Shown here piece after piece: positions 46,348 to 59,034 of a DNA stretch of 59,795 nucleotides (its first letter is position 1; the number at the start of each line of letters is the position of its first letter). A program made the translations under genes and the position numbers. The notes beneath the pieces are model-generated. The model saw only the letters and a list, made by a program, of their open reading frames with translations, ran no database searches and was not told where the DNA came from. Source of the stretch: Anaeramoeba ignava (Eukaryota > Metamonada > Anaeramoebidae); the NCBI GenBank assembly GCA_028826165.1, contig JAPDFW010000036.1:1-59795 (forward strand), written 5' to 3'.

Positions 46348-49300
46348 TCAATTTTTTTGATTATTATTTTTAACATTTTTAGAAATTGAAAAAGAATTTG
46401 GATCAATAGCAATACTTTTAGTACAATTATGAGTTTTATAAATTCCAACTAATCTATCAGCCAATTCAAACATTGAATTTCTCAAACTAATAATAATAAA
46501 TTGAGCATTTTTAGTTCTTTCCTTAATATAATTCCCAACAATAGAAACATTTCTAAAATCCAAAGCAGCATCAATTTCATCCATAACATAAAAAGGGGTT
46601 GGTTTATAATGATGAAGAGCAAAAACCAAAGCAAGAGAACTAAGTGTTTTTTCTCCACCAGAAAGATTAGAAATATTTTTCCAACTTTTTGAGCAGGTCT
46701 AACAGAAAACAAAATTCCTTCTGAAAAAGGGTCTAAAGAGTCAACCAATTCCAATTCAGCATCTCCTCCAAGTGTAATCATTTGATACATCTCTTTCAAT
46801 TTCATTGTAATTTCTGCAAATCCTGTCATAAATTCTTCAAGTCTGTTTCTTAAGTTATCATAGTTTTCTCTTGCTTTTTCTCTTTCGCTTGTGATTTGAT
46901 CCAGTTTTGTTAGTTTCTCTGAATATTCTTGTTCTTTCTTTCGATATTCTTGAATTGCTGACATGTTTGGTTTTAATTGTTCAAGTGTTTCTTCAAGAAT
47001 AGTAATTTCATATTGAACATCTTTTTCTTTTGAATTTTTCAAGTTCTTCTTCAGAATTTATAATTTGTAATTCTTCTTCTTCATTCAATGCAATTTTTCT
47101 TTTGAATTGTTTTTGAAGTTTTGCAATCTCTTCTTTGCATTGTTCAGTTTTTTGTGTGTTTGTTTTCATAAATCTTTTGTAATCATCAAGTTGATTCATG
47201 ATATCAACTTCAATACTTCTGAAATTACTTAATTTTTGATTCAATTCTTCGTAATCTTTTTGTTGTTTTTGATTTCTTCCTCTTTTTATTTAACAATTTC
47301 TGAGCATTCAAATAAGCTTGTCTAACAACTAGTGCTTCCTTTTCAATTTGACTAATTTCTTCAACAATTTTCTTCTTTTCTTCTCCTACTTTTGTGTATT
47401 CTTTTTTGGTATTTTCAATTGTCTTTTTTGATCTTTCAATTGTTCTTTCTGATGTTTTAATAAGTGCTTTTGATTTTGCAACAATCTTATTTGTTTCCTC
47501 AATATTTGTCTTTAAACTTGAAACCTCCTCTTCTTGTTTTGCAAGTTTAGCTCCTCCAACTTCGCGAATTTTTTGTGATAATTTTTCAATCTCAGATTCA
47601 ACTTCATCTCTTTTGGAAACTGATTTTTCAAGTTTCTTTTTAAAATCAATAATTGATTTATTCAGTGTTTGAATTCTTTTTTCATCTTTTGGATCTTCTT
47701 TTGATTGTGAAACAAATATTGGTATTTGTTGCTCAATTTCTTTATTTTGTGCCAAAAGAGAATCAATAGCCATATTTAGTTTCTTGATTTCTAATTGATG
47801 TTGTGAAATTTCATCAATCAAGTTTTTGATTTGCTTTTCCATTTCAAGTTTTTGATTTTCAAATTGCTTGAGTTGCTCTTGTTTTTGCAATAATTTCTTT
47901 TCCATTTCTTGCATTTCTTGTTTAGATAATATTGGAGTATCCATTTTTGTGTTCATTCCTCCTTTTAAAATTTTCTTTCCTCCTCCACTCATTGTTCCTG
48001 ATATATCAATTAATTGTCCTTGCAAAGTAACAACTCGATATCTTGTTTTGTAATTGAAAGCAACTCTTTTTGCTTGTGATAAATCTTCTGCAACAAGTGT
48101 ATCTCTAAGTGCATAATAAAATGCAATTTTATAAGAATCTTTTTTGAACTCAATTAAATCAAATAATCTTGGAATATTTTCTGGTGTTTTAATTGGTGCT
48201 TCCATTGCTTTTCTTAAATGTTCAATTTTCTCAAGAATAATACAAGTTGCTCTTCCAAGATTAAATTCTCTAAGAAATTCAATACATTTCTGTCCATCTT
48301 CTGTTGTTTCAAGAACAAGATTATATAAAGCACTACAAGCTGTTGAAATTGCAATATCATATTTTTCATTAATTTTCCCAAGTTCACCAAGTCTTCCCTA
48401 ATATAATAATATAAATATTAAATATTAAAAATATTCTTTTATTTTTTTTTCTTTTACATGAAATCCTGTTAAAACTCCTCTTTTAGATGCTTTTCGTATT
48501 TCATCATATAATTTCCCTTGACTTTTAGTTTGCTCTCTTGCTTTTTTTTCTTCATCAATTTGTGTTGATATTTTTCTCGTTTCATGTTGAAGTTTTTCAA
48601 TCTCTTGAGAATTTTTTTCATTCTTCTGTTTTAATGATTCAAGTAATTTTGTTTTCTTTCTTTCTTCTTTTTGATTTTCTTTAATTTTCTTTTTATTCTC
48701 TTCAATTATTTTAGAGTTTTTTTCAAGACTTATTTGAAGATTTTCAAGTTGTTTTGTAATTGATTCTTTTTTTTCAATTAAAATTTTAAGTTCAGCATCA
48801 GCAACTTGTTTTTAGATTGCCAAAGAGAAACATCTTCATTCAAAGGAATAATTTCTTTTTGTTTCATTTCCAATTCATTTCTTATTTCAGTTGTTTTATC
48901 TAAATTATTTGAAAGAATAATAATTTTTATTATTAATTTTTTTATTATTTTTTTATTAATAATTCAAACCTTGTAATTCTTTATACATTTTCTCAAGAAC
49001 TTCTTCTGCTTGAATTAATTTATCACTTAAATCTTGTAATTTCTTTTCTGAATCTTCAATTGCTTTTTTTACTTTCTTCTTTAATTTTTTGATGTTCTTG
49101 TTCTTTTTTTTCTTCTTTTTGGATTTTTTTCTCAAGTTTTTAAATGAAGATTCATTATGTTTAAAACTTTCTTGACATTTTATATCTTTTCTTTCAAAAA
49201 TAGCAAAATCAGCTTTACTTCTATTCATTTCGGAAAGAATTTCTTCAAATACTTTTTGACTTTCTTTAAATGTTTTTCTAATGAACGTAATTCATTAGTT

Positions 49301-50306
49301 CTTTCTTCAACTTTTTTTCTTTCAAATTCCAATTTTTCTTCAAGTTCTAATTTTTTTTCTTCAACAGATTTAATATTTTTAGAAGCTTTTAAACCTGCTA
49401 AATTGATTAAAATTGATTTTTTTTCTAAAAGTTGTTTTTGTTTTGCAAGATAATCTTCAGCTTCATTTTTTGCTCCTTCAAGAGAATCCTAATTAATTTT
49501 TAAATAATTTAAATAATTATAATAAATTGAATAATTTTAATAATTTGAATAATTTGAATAATTTTAATAATTTAAATAATTTTAATAATTTTAATAATTT
49601 TAATAATTTTAATAATTTTAATAATTTAAATAATTTTAATAATTTTAATAATTTTATTAATAAATACTTTTTCTTTCTCAATAACTTTCACAACATTTAA
49701 TTGAGCTGAACGTTTTTCATTAAAACTTTCAACTTCTTTTTCTGCTTCTTCAATCAAAGGAATAAATCTATTTGAACCAATAATATCTTCAAGATATTCC
49801 AAAAGTCCTTCTTCATGATCACTTTGAGCTTTAGGTTTCATCAAAGCAATTTGTTCGACTTCTCCTTGTAAAATTAAGAAACGATTATGATCCAAATCAA
49901 TTGCTCTTTCTTTCAATAAGGAAATAACTTCAGTAAAATTTGATTTCTTATCATTTATAAAATAACTACTTCCTCCTTTTTTTTTAACAACTCTTTGAAC
50001 CCAAAATTGACTATTTTCAACAACTTGATAAGAATCATCTGATTCATCAATGATTTCTTGAAAATAAACTGTTACACTTGCTTGTTTTATATTTTGATGT
50101 TGTTCCGAATTATGAATCAATTCGGATAATTTACTTTGTCTTATTTGTTTTGCTCGTTTTCCAAATACAAATAACATTGAATCAATAACATTACTTTTTC
50201 CACTTCCATTAGGTCCTACTACACTTGTGAAATTTTTGTGGAATGGTCCTATATAATGTTTTCCTGCATAACTTTTAAAATTATCAACTACAATATGATG
50301 TATCAT
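46348..50306 (-). CDS. SMC4: Condensin ATPase SMC4 (about 1,216 aa, several frameshifts)
   Basis: Exons 49668-50306, 48970-49488, 48458-48899 and 46348-48397; introns 179, 70 and 60 nt, GT-AG. N-terminus NFKSYAGKHYIGPFHKNF, Walker A GPNGSGKSN, LIHNSEQH, DHNRFLILQGEVEQIA are diagnostic of SMC4. Then a coiled coil, the hinge (GRLGELGKINEKYDIAIST, SGTMSGGGKK), a second coil, and the C-terminal head with LSGGEKTLSSLALVFALHH and Walker B VMDEIDAALD. The frame is broken at several A runs where the family sequence needs A6 but A5 is present (T5 at + positions 46686-46690, 47266-47270, 47283-47287, 48809-48813, 49137-49141); a compensating extra A lies at 49064-49070. SMC4 pairs with SMC2 to compact chromosomes. 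Confidence 0.9.
49489..49667 (-). repeat. Repeat-filled intron 1 of SMC4
   Basis: 179-nt intron (donor GTATTT, acceptor AATTAG) of TTTAATAAT units. Confidence 0.85.
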
Positions 50307-50468
50307 TAATCTTTTTGATTTAATTTATTTTTTTCATTCATTTTTTATTTTAAAAAAAAGGAAAATGAAATTAGAAAAAAAATTAAAATTAAAAATTAAA
50401 AATATAACCGTTAAATTGTTTTTATTTTATTTAACGTTTTTATTTTTAATTCTTTTTGTTCTTTTAAT

Positions 50469-53400
50469 TTATTTTCTTTTTCTTTTTCTTTTTCTTTTTA
50501 TTATTTTTCTTCTTGATTTTCTTTTTGGAGATTTTAATTTAATTTCTTTTTCAATTTTAATTTCATTTTCTTTATTAATTTCTTTTTCTTGTTTTGGTGT
50601 TTGATAATGTTTTTCTTCTTCTTTTTGAATTAATAATTTAAAATTATTAAATTTTTTAATCAATTCTTCATTTGAATAAATTTCTTCTAAATTTGAATTT
50701 AATATAATTTCTTTTATAATTTCTTGATTAAATAAATTTTTTAATTTTGATTCTTTTTGTTCCACTTTTTTTAAATTAAATTTTAATTCTTTTCTTAATG
50801 AAATTATTATTAAAATTTTAATTACTTTTTTAAATGAAATTATTATTTTCTTCTTCTTCTTTTTCTTTTCTTCTTCATTTGAAAATATTTTTTGAAATAA
50901 TTGATTAAAATTATGAATAAATGAGAAATTATAATTTGAAATTATTCCAATTATTTTTTGAATTAATTTTGTTAATTCTTTTCTTGTTATTTGTAAAGAA
51001 ATTATTGAAATGATTCTTGAAATAAAAATATAAAATTCTAAATCAATTTCTTCTTTTTCCAAATTTTCAAAATTTTCAATTAATTTTTCTAAAAATTCAA
51101 TTTTTGATTTAAATTATCTTTTTCTAAAAATTCTAAAAATTGAGAAAATTGTTGGAATTTTTGATCAAAAATTTGATTAAATGAATAAATTTTCTTCCAA
51201 AATTGATAAATCATCTTAATTAAAATAATAATAGTTTGATTTTTGAAAATGAACTTTTTCTTTGAATAATTTTGTTTAAAAATTTTGAATGAAAAATATT
51301 TGTTAGTAATATTTGAATCAAATTGAAGACAAATCAAATATTTTGAAATTTGTTCTGGATGAATATATCCATTTTTAGAAAGTTGATAAACAACATTCAA
51401 AGCTGAAAATCTAATAAATTCTGATTTATGAATCAATAATTCAATAATTTCTTTTGTAAATAAAAGAACAACACAAACATTTTCTTTTTAAATAGTTTGA
51501 ATTTTTGGATTTCTTTTTCTTCATTTTGAATTAAATATGAAAACATTCTTAATATTTGAATTTTCTCTTCATCTTTTGAATCTTTGTTTAATAAAATTGA
51601 ATTCATTTGATTTTCAAATTGAAATGTAAATTCTGGAGATTTACTAAATAAAAATGTAAGTGATTCAATTATAACTATTCTAATCTCAATCTCTTCTACA
51701 TTTTCATAATAGTAGTTTAATAAAAGAATAAAGAGAATTAAAAATGATTCTCTTGAATTTTCAATTAAATCTTCTTGTTCTTGTTGTTGAATATCTATTA
51801 AAAATTGATTTGAATTTCCAAAATATTTACAAAATACTCCAATAATATAAATTGAATGAATAATTTGTTTTGAAATTGGATTATTTTTTAAATTTGATTT
51901 TTATATTATCATCATTAAGGAATATCATTTCTTTTTGAAAAATTTGAACTAATTTTGAATTAAAATCTTGAGGAAATTGTTTTGAAATTGAATAAAAACA
52001 TTTTATACTTGATGAAATGAGTATTTTACTTGAATTATTGATAAAATATTGAAGATAATCCACAATTTCAAAAATGAATTTTTCTTTTCAATTATAATTC
52101 TTAAAATACTAATAAATTGTTTTTATGATTTGAATTTGAATTTCATTTTGGAAAGATAAAATTATCATTATTCAATTCTTTTTGAATTTTTAAGTAATTA
52201 ATAATTGTTGAAATGAAAAGAATAATTAATTTGGTTTCTGCTTTTGTAAATACTTTCAAAGCATGAATAATTTGAAGTTGAATTTCAAGATTATTTTTAA
52301 TTGAATCAATTTCTTTCAATTTTTGTAATTTATTTTCTTTTTCTTTATAATCAAAAAATAAATTGAATAATTGTTTACATAATTTTTGAGAAGATTTAAA
52401 AACTTCATTTCTTTGATTTTTCATTAAATCTTGAATTAAATCAATAAGCCATTTTTTCCTTTTAGAATAATTAGAAAATATTTTAGATTGAAGTAATCCA
52501 AAACAATTAACAATTTGGATTACTCTAGACATAATTTGGTTATTTTGATTTTCATTTTGATTTTCTAATTGATTTTGAATTTGATTTTCATTTTGATTTT
52601 CATTTTCTAATTGATTTTCTAATTGATTTTCTAATTGATTTTCTAATTGATTTTGAATTTGATTTTCATTTTCATTTTCATTTCCTAATTGATTTTGATT
52701 TTCATTTTCTAATTGATTTTGATTTTGATTTTGATTTTGATTTTGATTTTGATTTTGATTTTGATTTTGATTTTGATTTTGATTTTGATTTTGATTTTGA
52801 TTTTGATTTTGATTTTGATTTTTATTTTCAAATTGATTTTGATTTAAATCATTTTGAAATTGATTTTGAATTTCATTTTGATTTTGATTTTGATTTAAAT
52901 CATTTTGAAATTGATTTTGATTTTGATTTTGATTTTGATTTTGATTTTGAATTTCATTTTCTAATTGATTTTGAATTTCATTTTCTAATTGATTTTCATT
53001 TTCATTTTCTAATTGATTTTGATTTTCTAATTGAATTTCATTTTGATTTTTATTTTGATTTTCTAATTGATTTTGATTTTCATTTTGATTTTGATTTTGA
53101 TTTTGATTTTGATATTGATTTTGAATTTGAATTTGATTTTGATTTTTCTTTTCTAATTGATTTTCATTTTCATTTTGATTTTGATTTTCTAATTGAATTT
53201 GAATTTGATTTTCATTTTCTAATTGATTTTCTAATTGATTTTCTAATTGATTTTCTAATTGATTTTCATTTTCATTTTCATTTCCTAATTGATTTTCATT
53301 TTCTAATTGATTTTCTAATTGATTTTCTAATTGATTTTCTAATTGATTTTCATTTAATGAATCTAAAGGAGAAAACCATAAATCTCTTATAATTTCAATA

Positions 53401-55497
53401 GAAAATTTTTTAACTCTTTCATCTAAATCATAAACTCTATTGATTATATTAATTATTATAATTGGAATCTTTTTATGTTGAGGATAAAGAATACAAATAT
53501 TTTTTAAACTTTTCAATATTGAATATCTAACATTCCCATTTTTATCTCTAATTCTCCCAATAAAATGATGAAAAAAATCTTCATTATCAATAAAAATATT
53601 TGAAATTTTTTTGTTAATTAAAATTTTTCCAATTAATTCTGTAATTAAAATTCTAACATTTGAAGATGTATCATAAATTCTTTCCAAAATTTGTTCTTTA
53701 ATTTGATTAGAAAATATTATAATTTCAGGTTGAATTTCTATTAAAGAATTTAATATTTTAATTGTAGAAATTCTCAATTTGGCTTGATTATTTGTTAAAA
53801 GTTGAGAAATTTGATTAAACATTAATTGAGAAATTGATTCAAAAGGAATATTTTTGAATTGGAAATTATTCCAAAATTTGTTTAAAATTGATAAGTTTTC
53901 ATTAATTTCTTTTCTTGAATAATAGTAAATGAATTTGAGTTTTTGTTAATAAATCATTTATATTTTCAATTTCTTTTTGAAATTCTTCCAAAAATAATTT
54001 ATTTCTTGTTTTTCTTCTGAAATACATCTAGAAAGGAATAATAAAATAATTGGAGTTGTTTCTATTGTTTTGTAATCAATTATTTTGGAAAGTTTTTTCA
54101 AATATAAATTAATAATCAATTTAGATTTCAAATTTTCTTCTTTTTCCTTATTTGAATTGTTTTGGATATTTTCAATAATTTTAATCAAATTTTGATCTTC
54201 ATTAATTTCCAAATTAAATTTATTGAGAATTTGATTTTCTTCTTTTGGAATTGATTTTGATTTTTGATTTAATTTTTCCAAATAAATCATAATTTCTCCA
54301 AATATTTTAATAAGAAAACTTTTCATTTCAACATTTTTTCATCAGATTTTAATAAAATAATAATTTCTGATATTATTTTTGTGATAATATTCTCACAAAT
54401 TGGCCAATCAAATGTAGGAAATAATCTAAATAAATCCTTTATGAAATTTTCCAAAAATTCTCTAAAAATAAATTGATGAGTTTCAATATTCTTTTCTTCA
54501 CTTTGTTTAAACATTTCAATTAATATTAATTGAATATTATAAGTGATTTTGTTTGTAATTTTTTTGTTAAATTCTTGAATTGATTCAAAATCCAAAATTG
54601 ATTGAGAAGAATTATTTTTCAAGTTTTTTGCTTCAATAATTATAATACTTTTTAATAATGAAATTATTAATCTTGTAAAATTTGATTTTTCTGGATAAAT
54701 TATTTGATCTTCTTTTATAAAGAATAAATTAATTTTTGAAGAAGAATTAATCTCTTTTGAAATGAAAATGAAAATATCATTAATAATTGAATTTCTTAAT
54801 TTTTCTTTTTGAATAAAAATTTGAACAATTATTTTAATAGATAAAATATTTAAATTCTTGTTAAATTTAGTAATTAAAGATAAAGGAATACTAAATTTAA
54901 GAATTTTGGAAATTGTTTCTTCAAGAAAATTAATTTTTTGAATAAGAGAAAATAAAATTTCTAATAAATTTAATAAATGATTTTGAATAATATCATTTTG
55001 ATTTGATTTTGGATTTAATAATAAATTGATTAATTTATTAATAAAATGAATAATATTATTGAAAATTCCTTCATTTTTTAACTAAAAAGAAAATGAAAAA
55101 TGAAAAATGAAAAATTAAAAAATAAAAATTGAGAATTAAAATTAACTTACTTGATAAGAAATTGAATTAATATTCATTATTTTTAAAAATGATTTGAGAA
55201 TATTGAATAGAATTTTGAAATGATCCAAAATCTAAATTAATTAATAATTTTTTTGATTAATTTGAATAATTTTTGAATTTAAGAATTGAATTAAATTTAA
55301 TAATAAATCAAAATTAATATTATTAATAAGATTATATTTTTCAATGATATCTAATTGAGATTTAAAAAGAAAGTAAATTTATTTCTTCTTTTTTTGATTA
55401 TTTGAAAAAGAAATTATCAAATTAATTCCTTTTTCAAATTTTTCAATTTCTTTTTATTTTGTTTTGATAAAGGAAATGAATTATTTTTCTTTTCCAT
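50469..55497 (-). CDS. NIPBL: SCC2/NIPBL (Nipped-B) cohesin loader, frame-disrupted
   Basis: Starts at ATG 55497 and ends at TAA 50469-50471. One clear intron at 55082-55150 has a consensus GTAAGT donor and TTTTTAG acceptor. Segments in different frames match Scc2/NIPBL HEAT repeats in order: FRLFPTFDWPICENIITKII (54323-54622), KLRISTIKILNSLIEIQPEI, VRYSILKSLKNICILYPQ, RVYDLDERVKKF and DLWFSP (52143-53822), then FIRFSALNVVYQLSKNGYIHPEQIS (51089-51436), and a Lys-rich tail after KFNNFKLLIQKEEEKHYQ. Scc2 loads cohesin on chromatin. A long LENQ/NQ-rich insertion (52545-53360) lies between two HEAT groups. Five or more frame breaks, mostly in A/T runs. Confidence 0.83.
52545..53360 (-). repeat. 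Coding LENQ / NQ repeat in SCC2
   Basis: About 270 residues built from Asn, Gln, Glu and Leu only, e.g. LENQLENQLENQ blocks and pure NQ runs, with the QFQNDLNQ unit also present in the UBR gene. The frame stays open through it. Confidence 0.93.
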
Positions 55498-55688
55498 TTT
55501 TGTTTCTATTTTTTAAAAAAGAAATAAATGAGAATAAAAAATTTGTTTTTGTTTTTGTTTTTAAATTAAAAAAAAAAGGAAAAAATTGACATTGAAAAAA
55601 AAAGAAGAAAAAAATAAATTTTTTTTTTGTTCCACTTTTTTTTTATTATTTTTTTTAAATTTAACATTTTTATTATTTTTCAATCTTT

Positions 55689-58600
55689 TTAAATTATTAA
55701 TTTTTCTTTTAATTCTTCAATTGATTTTTTAAGTTTAGAAATTAATTTTTGTAAATTATCAATCATTTCTTTTGCATTTTGTTCTGTTTGCCTATTTGAA
55801 TCAATTAACGAAGTAAAATTACCAACAAAACCCATATGTCTTAAATAAAGTCTATTTTCAAAAAATAGAAATAAAATAAAAATAAAATTAAATTAAATTA
55901 AATTAAATTAAATTAAATTAAATTAAATTAAATTAACCTTTCCCAAAATATTAAATGACGTAAAGAATAACTTGGATAAATTAAACCATCAACTTCTTCA
56001 TAAACTTCATTTAAAAATTTAATTTTATGATCATAAATAAATGTCCATAAAGATGCTGTATTTTGTCTAACACCAATTTGATTTCGCTGCTTTTCATTAT
56101 TTTCCTAAAAACGTTCCAAATCTTAAAGATATTGAATGTTCATAAATTGTGATTAAAAACTCCTCATTAAATTGGAAAGCATGAGGGAATTGTTGCCAAA
56201 TTTGATAAACAGAATCGATCCATTGAATAAAAATAGGGGATCTTTGATTATCATTTGATTTTTCATTAGCATGACCAATTCTTTGTGAGAATTTATGACC
56301 AAAACTAATCCAATCCTTTTCAATCAAAACAATAAAACCTTCCAATGTTCTATAATAAGGATCACATAATAATTGGATAAGAGTACAAATTTGGGTTGTT
56401 CTATCCCAACCATCAGAACAATGAACAAGTAAAGAATAATCACTATCAATTAATTTTGCTCCTTTTACTGCCCAATAGACTAATTTTTGGATATGAATAA
56501 GCCATCCAGAATTATCTAATTCTGCGAACCATTTTTTATCATCATTGAAACTATATAATGCTGAGTTTATTAATTTTGTAAATGATTCTCTCATTGTATG
56601 AATATTATCAATCCCAAGAAAAGTCAATTCACTTGTTTTGTAATTATTCAATGATTCAAATCCTCCTCCTTTTGCTTTATTTGCAACTGCATTTGCTTTA
56701 GGTCTACAATCATAAATTTGTAATGGAAGTTTTGATGGATTTTTTTGTGATATAACAAGTATTAATTTTTCATCACTTTCATTTTTTGAACGAGCAACTC
56801 CTAAATATAAAATTTTAAATCAATCAATATATATATATATATATTTAAATCAATATTTATATTTAAATCAAATATTAAAATTTAAATCAATATATATTTT
56901 TGAAATAAAATATTAATTTAAATCAATCAATATTAATTTAAATCAAATATTAATTTAAATCAAATATTAATTTAAATCAATATATATATTTAAATCAAAT
57001 ATATTTAAATCAATCAATATTAATTTAAATCAAATATTAATTTAAATCAAATATTAATTTAAATCAAATATTAATTTAAATCAAATATTAATTTAAATCA
57101 ATATATATTTTTGAAATCAAATATTAATTTAAATCAACTATTAATATTTAAATCAATCAAATATTAATTTAAATCAATCAAATATTAATTTAAATCAATA
57201 TTTTTGAAAATCAATATTAATTTAAATCAAATATTAATTTAAATCAATATATATTTTTGAAATCAAATATCAATTTAAATCAATCAAATATTAATTTAAA
57301 TCAATATTAATATTTAAATCAATCAAATATTAATTTAAATCAATCAAATATTTTTGAAAATCAATCAATATATATATTTAAATCAAATATTAATTTAAAT
57401 CAAATATTAATATATATATTTATATTTACCAACTTTTGGTTGTGATGAACGACATATTGTATTTAATTTTTTTGGATTTCTCCATGTTAAAACTGGTATT
57501 CTTTGTTTAGTTCTAAATTTTTTTAATTTTTCAAGATGAGATTGTGATATATTTGAAGGGATAACAAGATATTTTGGATATGTAGTACAAATTCCAAATT
57601 CAGAATTCCAATCAACAATTTTCCATTTACTTTTTTGAGTAGATTCAATTCCTTTTAAATTTTCAATTCAATTTCAAATTCCAATAAAAAGTTTAAATAA
57701 ATAAATTTTATTACCTTGTCTTTTATATTCTTTTAAAGGATCATAAATAAACCATCCTAAATCAATAGAAGAATTTGATTTATGAAAAAAAGAAAATGTA
57801 AGTCTTAAATCATTTATAAAAGCTCTTTCAACTAATTTGGAAAATATAAATCTTCTTGAATGATTAACTTTTGGAAAATAAAATCTATAAACTCTAAAAT
57901 CTTTGCATTTAACTTCAATTCCATATGAATACATCCCTATTATATATATATAAATAAATTTTATTAAAAGAGTGTAAATCAATTTAATTTTAAATTTAAA
58001 TTTTAATTATAAAAAAACCTTTGCTTTTTTGTCCTCCAATTTTATCAGCTTTATTAATAAAACCTAATGGAATATTTGGAAGTTGTTTTGAAATTTTTTT
58101 ATCCTTTTAATTTTGAAAGAGAAAATATAATTATAATAATTAATTGCTTTAATAAAATATTTCCTCTTTTTGTTAAAAAAAATATACATAAAATGTATTA
58201 TTTTCATTTGGTTGAAAAATAATCTATAAGATGTTAAATGTAAATCCAATAATATATATAAAGTGGATCTTTATCAATTTGAGGAATTAATAATGTAACA
58301 TTTTCTGAAACTGTTAATTCTTGTTCATTTTCAATAAATTCAATTGAAGAATAAAAATTAAATCAAATTCATTTTCATCAAATTGATTAATTTTCTTTTT
58401 GAATAAAAATAATAAATAAAACTAAATAAAATTCTTAATAAAATAAGAATACATTTTTCAATTTCAATTTCATTTTTCATTTTTCATTTTCTTCAAAATT
58501 ATCAGATTGAATATCATTTTGAATAAAAGTATTTCTAGAATAATTGGATTTTCAGGTTTTATTTTTGATTTTGGAAAATAATTTTTATAATTTTGATAAT

Positions 58601-58941
58601 TTTCAAGTTGATTTAAAAAGAATTTTTTTTGAAAGATTTATTTTGATAATTGAAGTGTTTCATTCCAAAAGAATCATCTTTTTAATTTTATTTTGATTTT
58701 TGATTTTGATTTTATTTTATTGTGTTTGATTTTTATTTTTGATTTTTAATTTCATTTTTAAATTTCATTTCATTTTAGTGGATTTTTAATAATTTGTTTT
58801 TTATATCTCCCATTGAAACACTTCTTAATAAATTTTCATTTTCGAAAATTGTGTTAAAGTAATTGAACCTCTTTTTAAATTTGTATTAAGTTTAAGATTA
58901 CGTTTTTGAATCTCTAAATCCAAATATACATATTGTGTCAT
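55689..58941 (-). CDS. Myotubularin-family phosphoinositide 3-phosphatase
   Basis: Supported exons: 58019-58103, 57715-57936, 57430-57651, 55938-56800 and 55689-55851 (introns 82, 63, 629 and 86 nt). They encode IPLGFINKADKIGG and YGIEVKCKDFRVYRF (PH-GRAM end), PLKEYKRQG, RTKQRIPVLTWRNP, CRSSQPKVG, DCRPKANAVANKAKGGGFES, TMRESF and the active-site CSDGWDRT (Cys-x5-Arg intact, so catalytically competent), then GHKFSQRIGH, RSPIFIQW and FGTFLG. A coiled coil forms the last exon. It should dephosphorylate PI3P/PI(3,5)P2 on endosomes. One extra A after FGTFLG (near 56100) shifts the frame before NEKQRNQIGVRQNTASLW. The N-terminal part (58104-58941, from MTQYVYLDLEIQKRN) is heavily frame-broken and the exon limits there are uncertain. 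Confidence 0.87.
56801..57429 (-). repeat. Repeat-filled myotubularin intron
   Basis: 629-nt intron (donor GTAAAT, acceptor TATTTAG) made of AATTTAAATCAAATATT units with ATATATAT patches. It interrupts the conserved QPKVG/VARSK segment of the phosphatase domain. Confidence 0.9.
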
Positions 58942-59034
58942 TTTAATAAATTTTAAAAATGAAAAATGAAAAATTAAAATCATTTTTTTCAATTTTTTTT
59001 TATTAAATTATTAAAATGATAATAGAAAATCAAA
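58942..59034. promoter_or_regulatory. Short divergent promoter MTM / CSN2
   Basis: Only 93 bp separate the two start codons. A/T-rich, with no recognised motif. A short upstream ATG at 59016 (eight codons, stop overlapping the CSN2 ATG) could act as an uORF for CSN2. Confidence 0.4.

Noticed and set aside
36505-55640. Recurrent TTCCACTTTTTTT string (36515, 46003, 50760, 55630)
   Set aside because: It occurs in intergenic, intronic and coding positions without constant orientation or spacing; probably chance in T-rich DNA.
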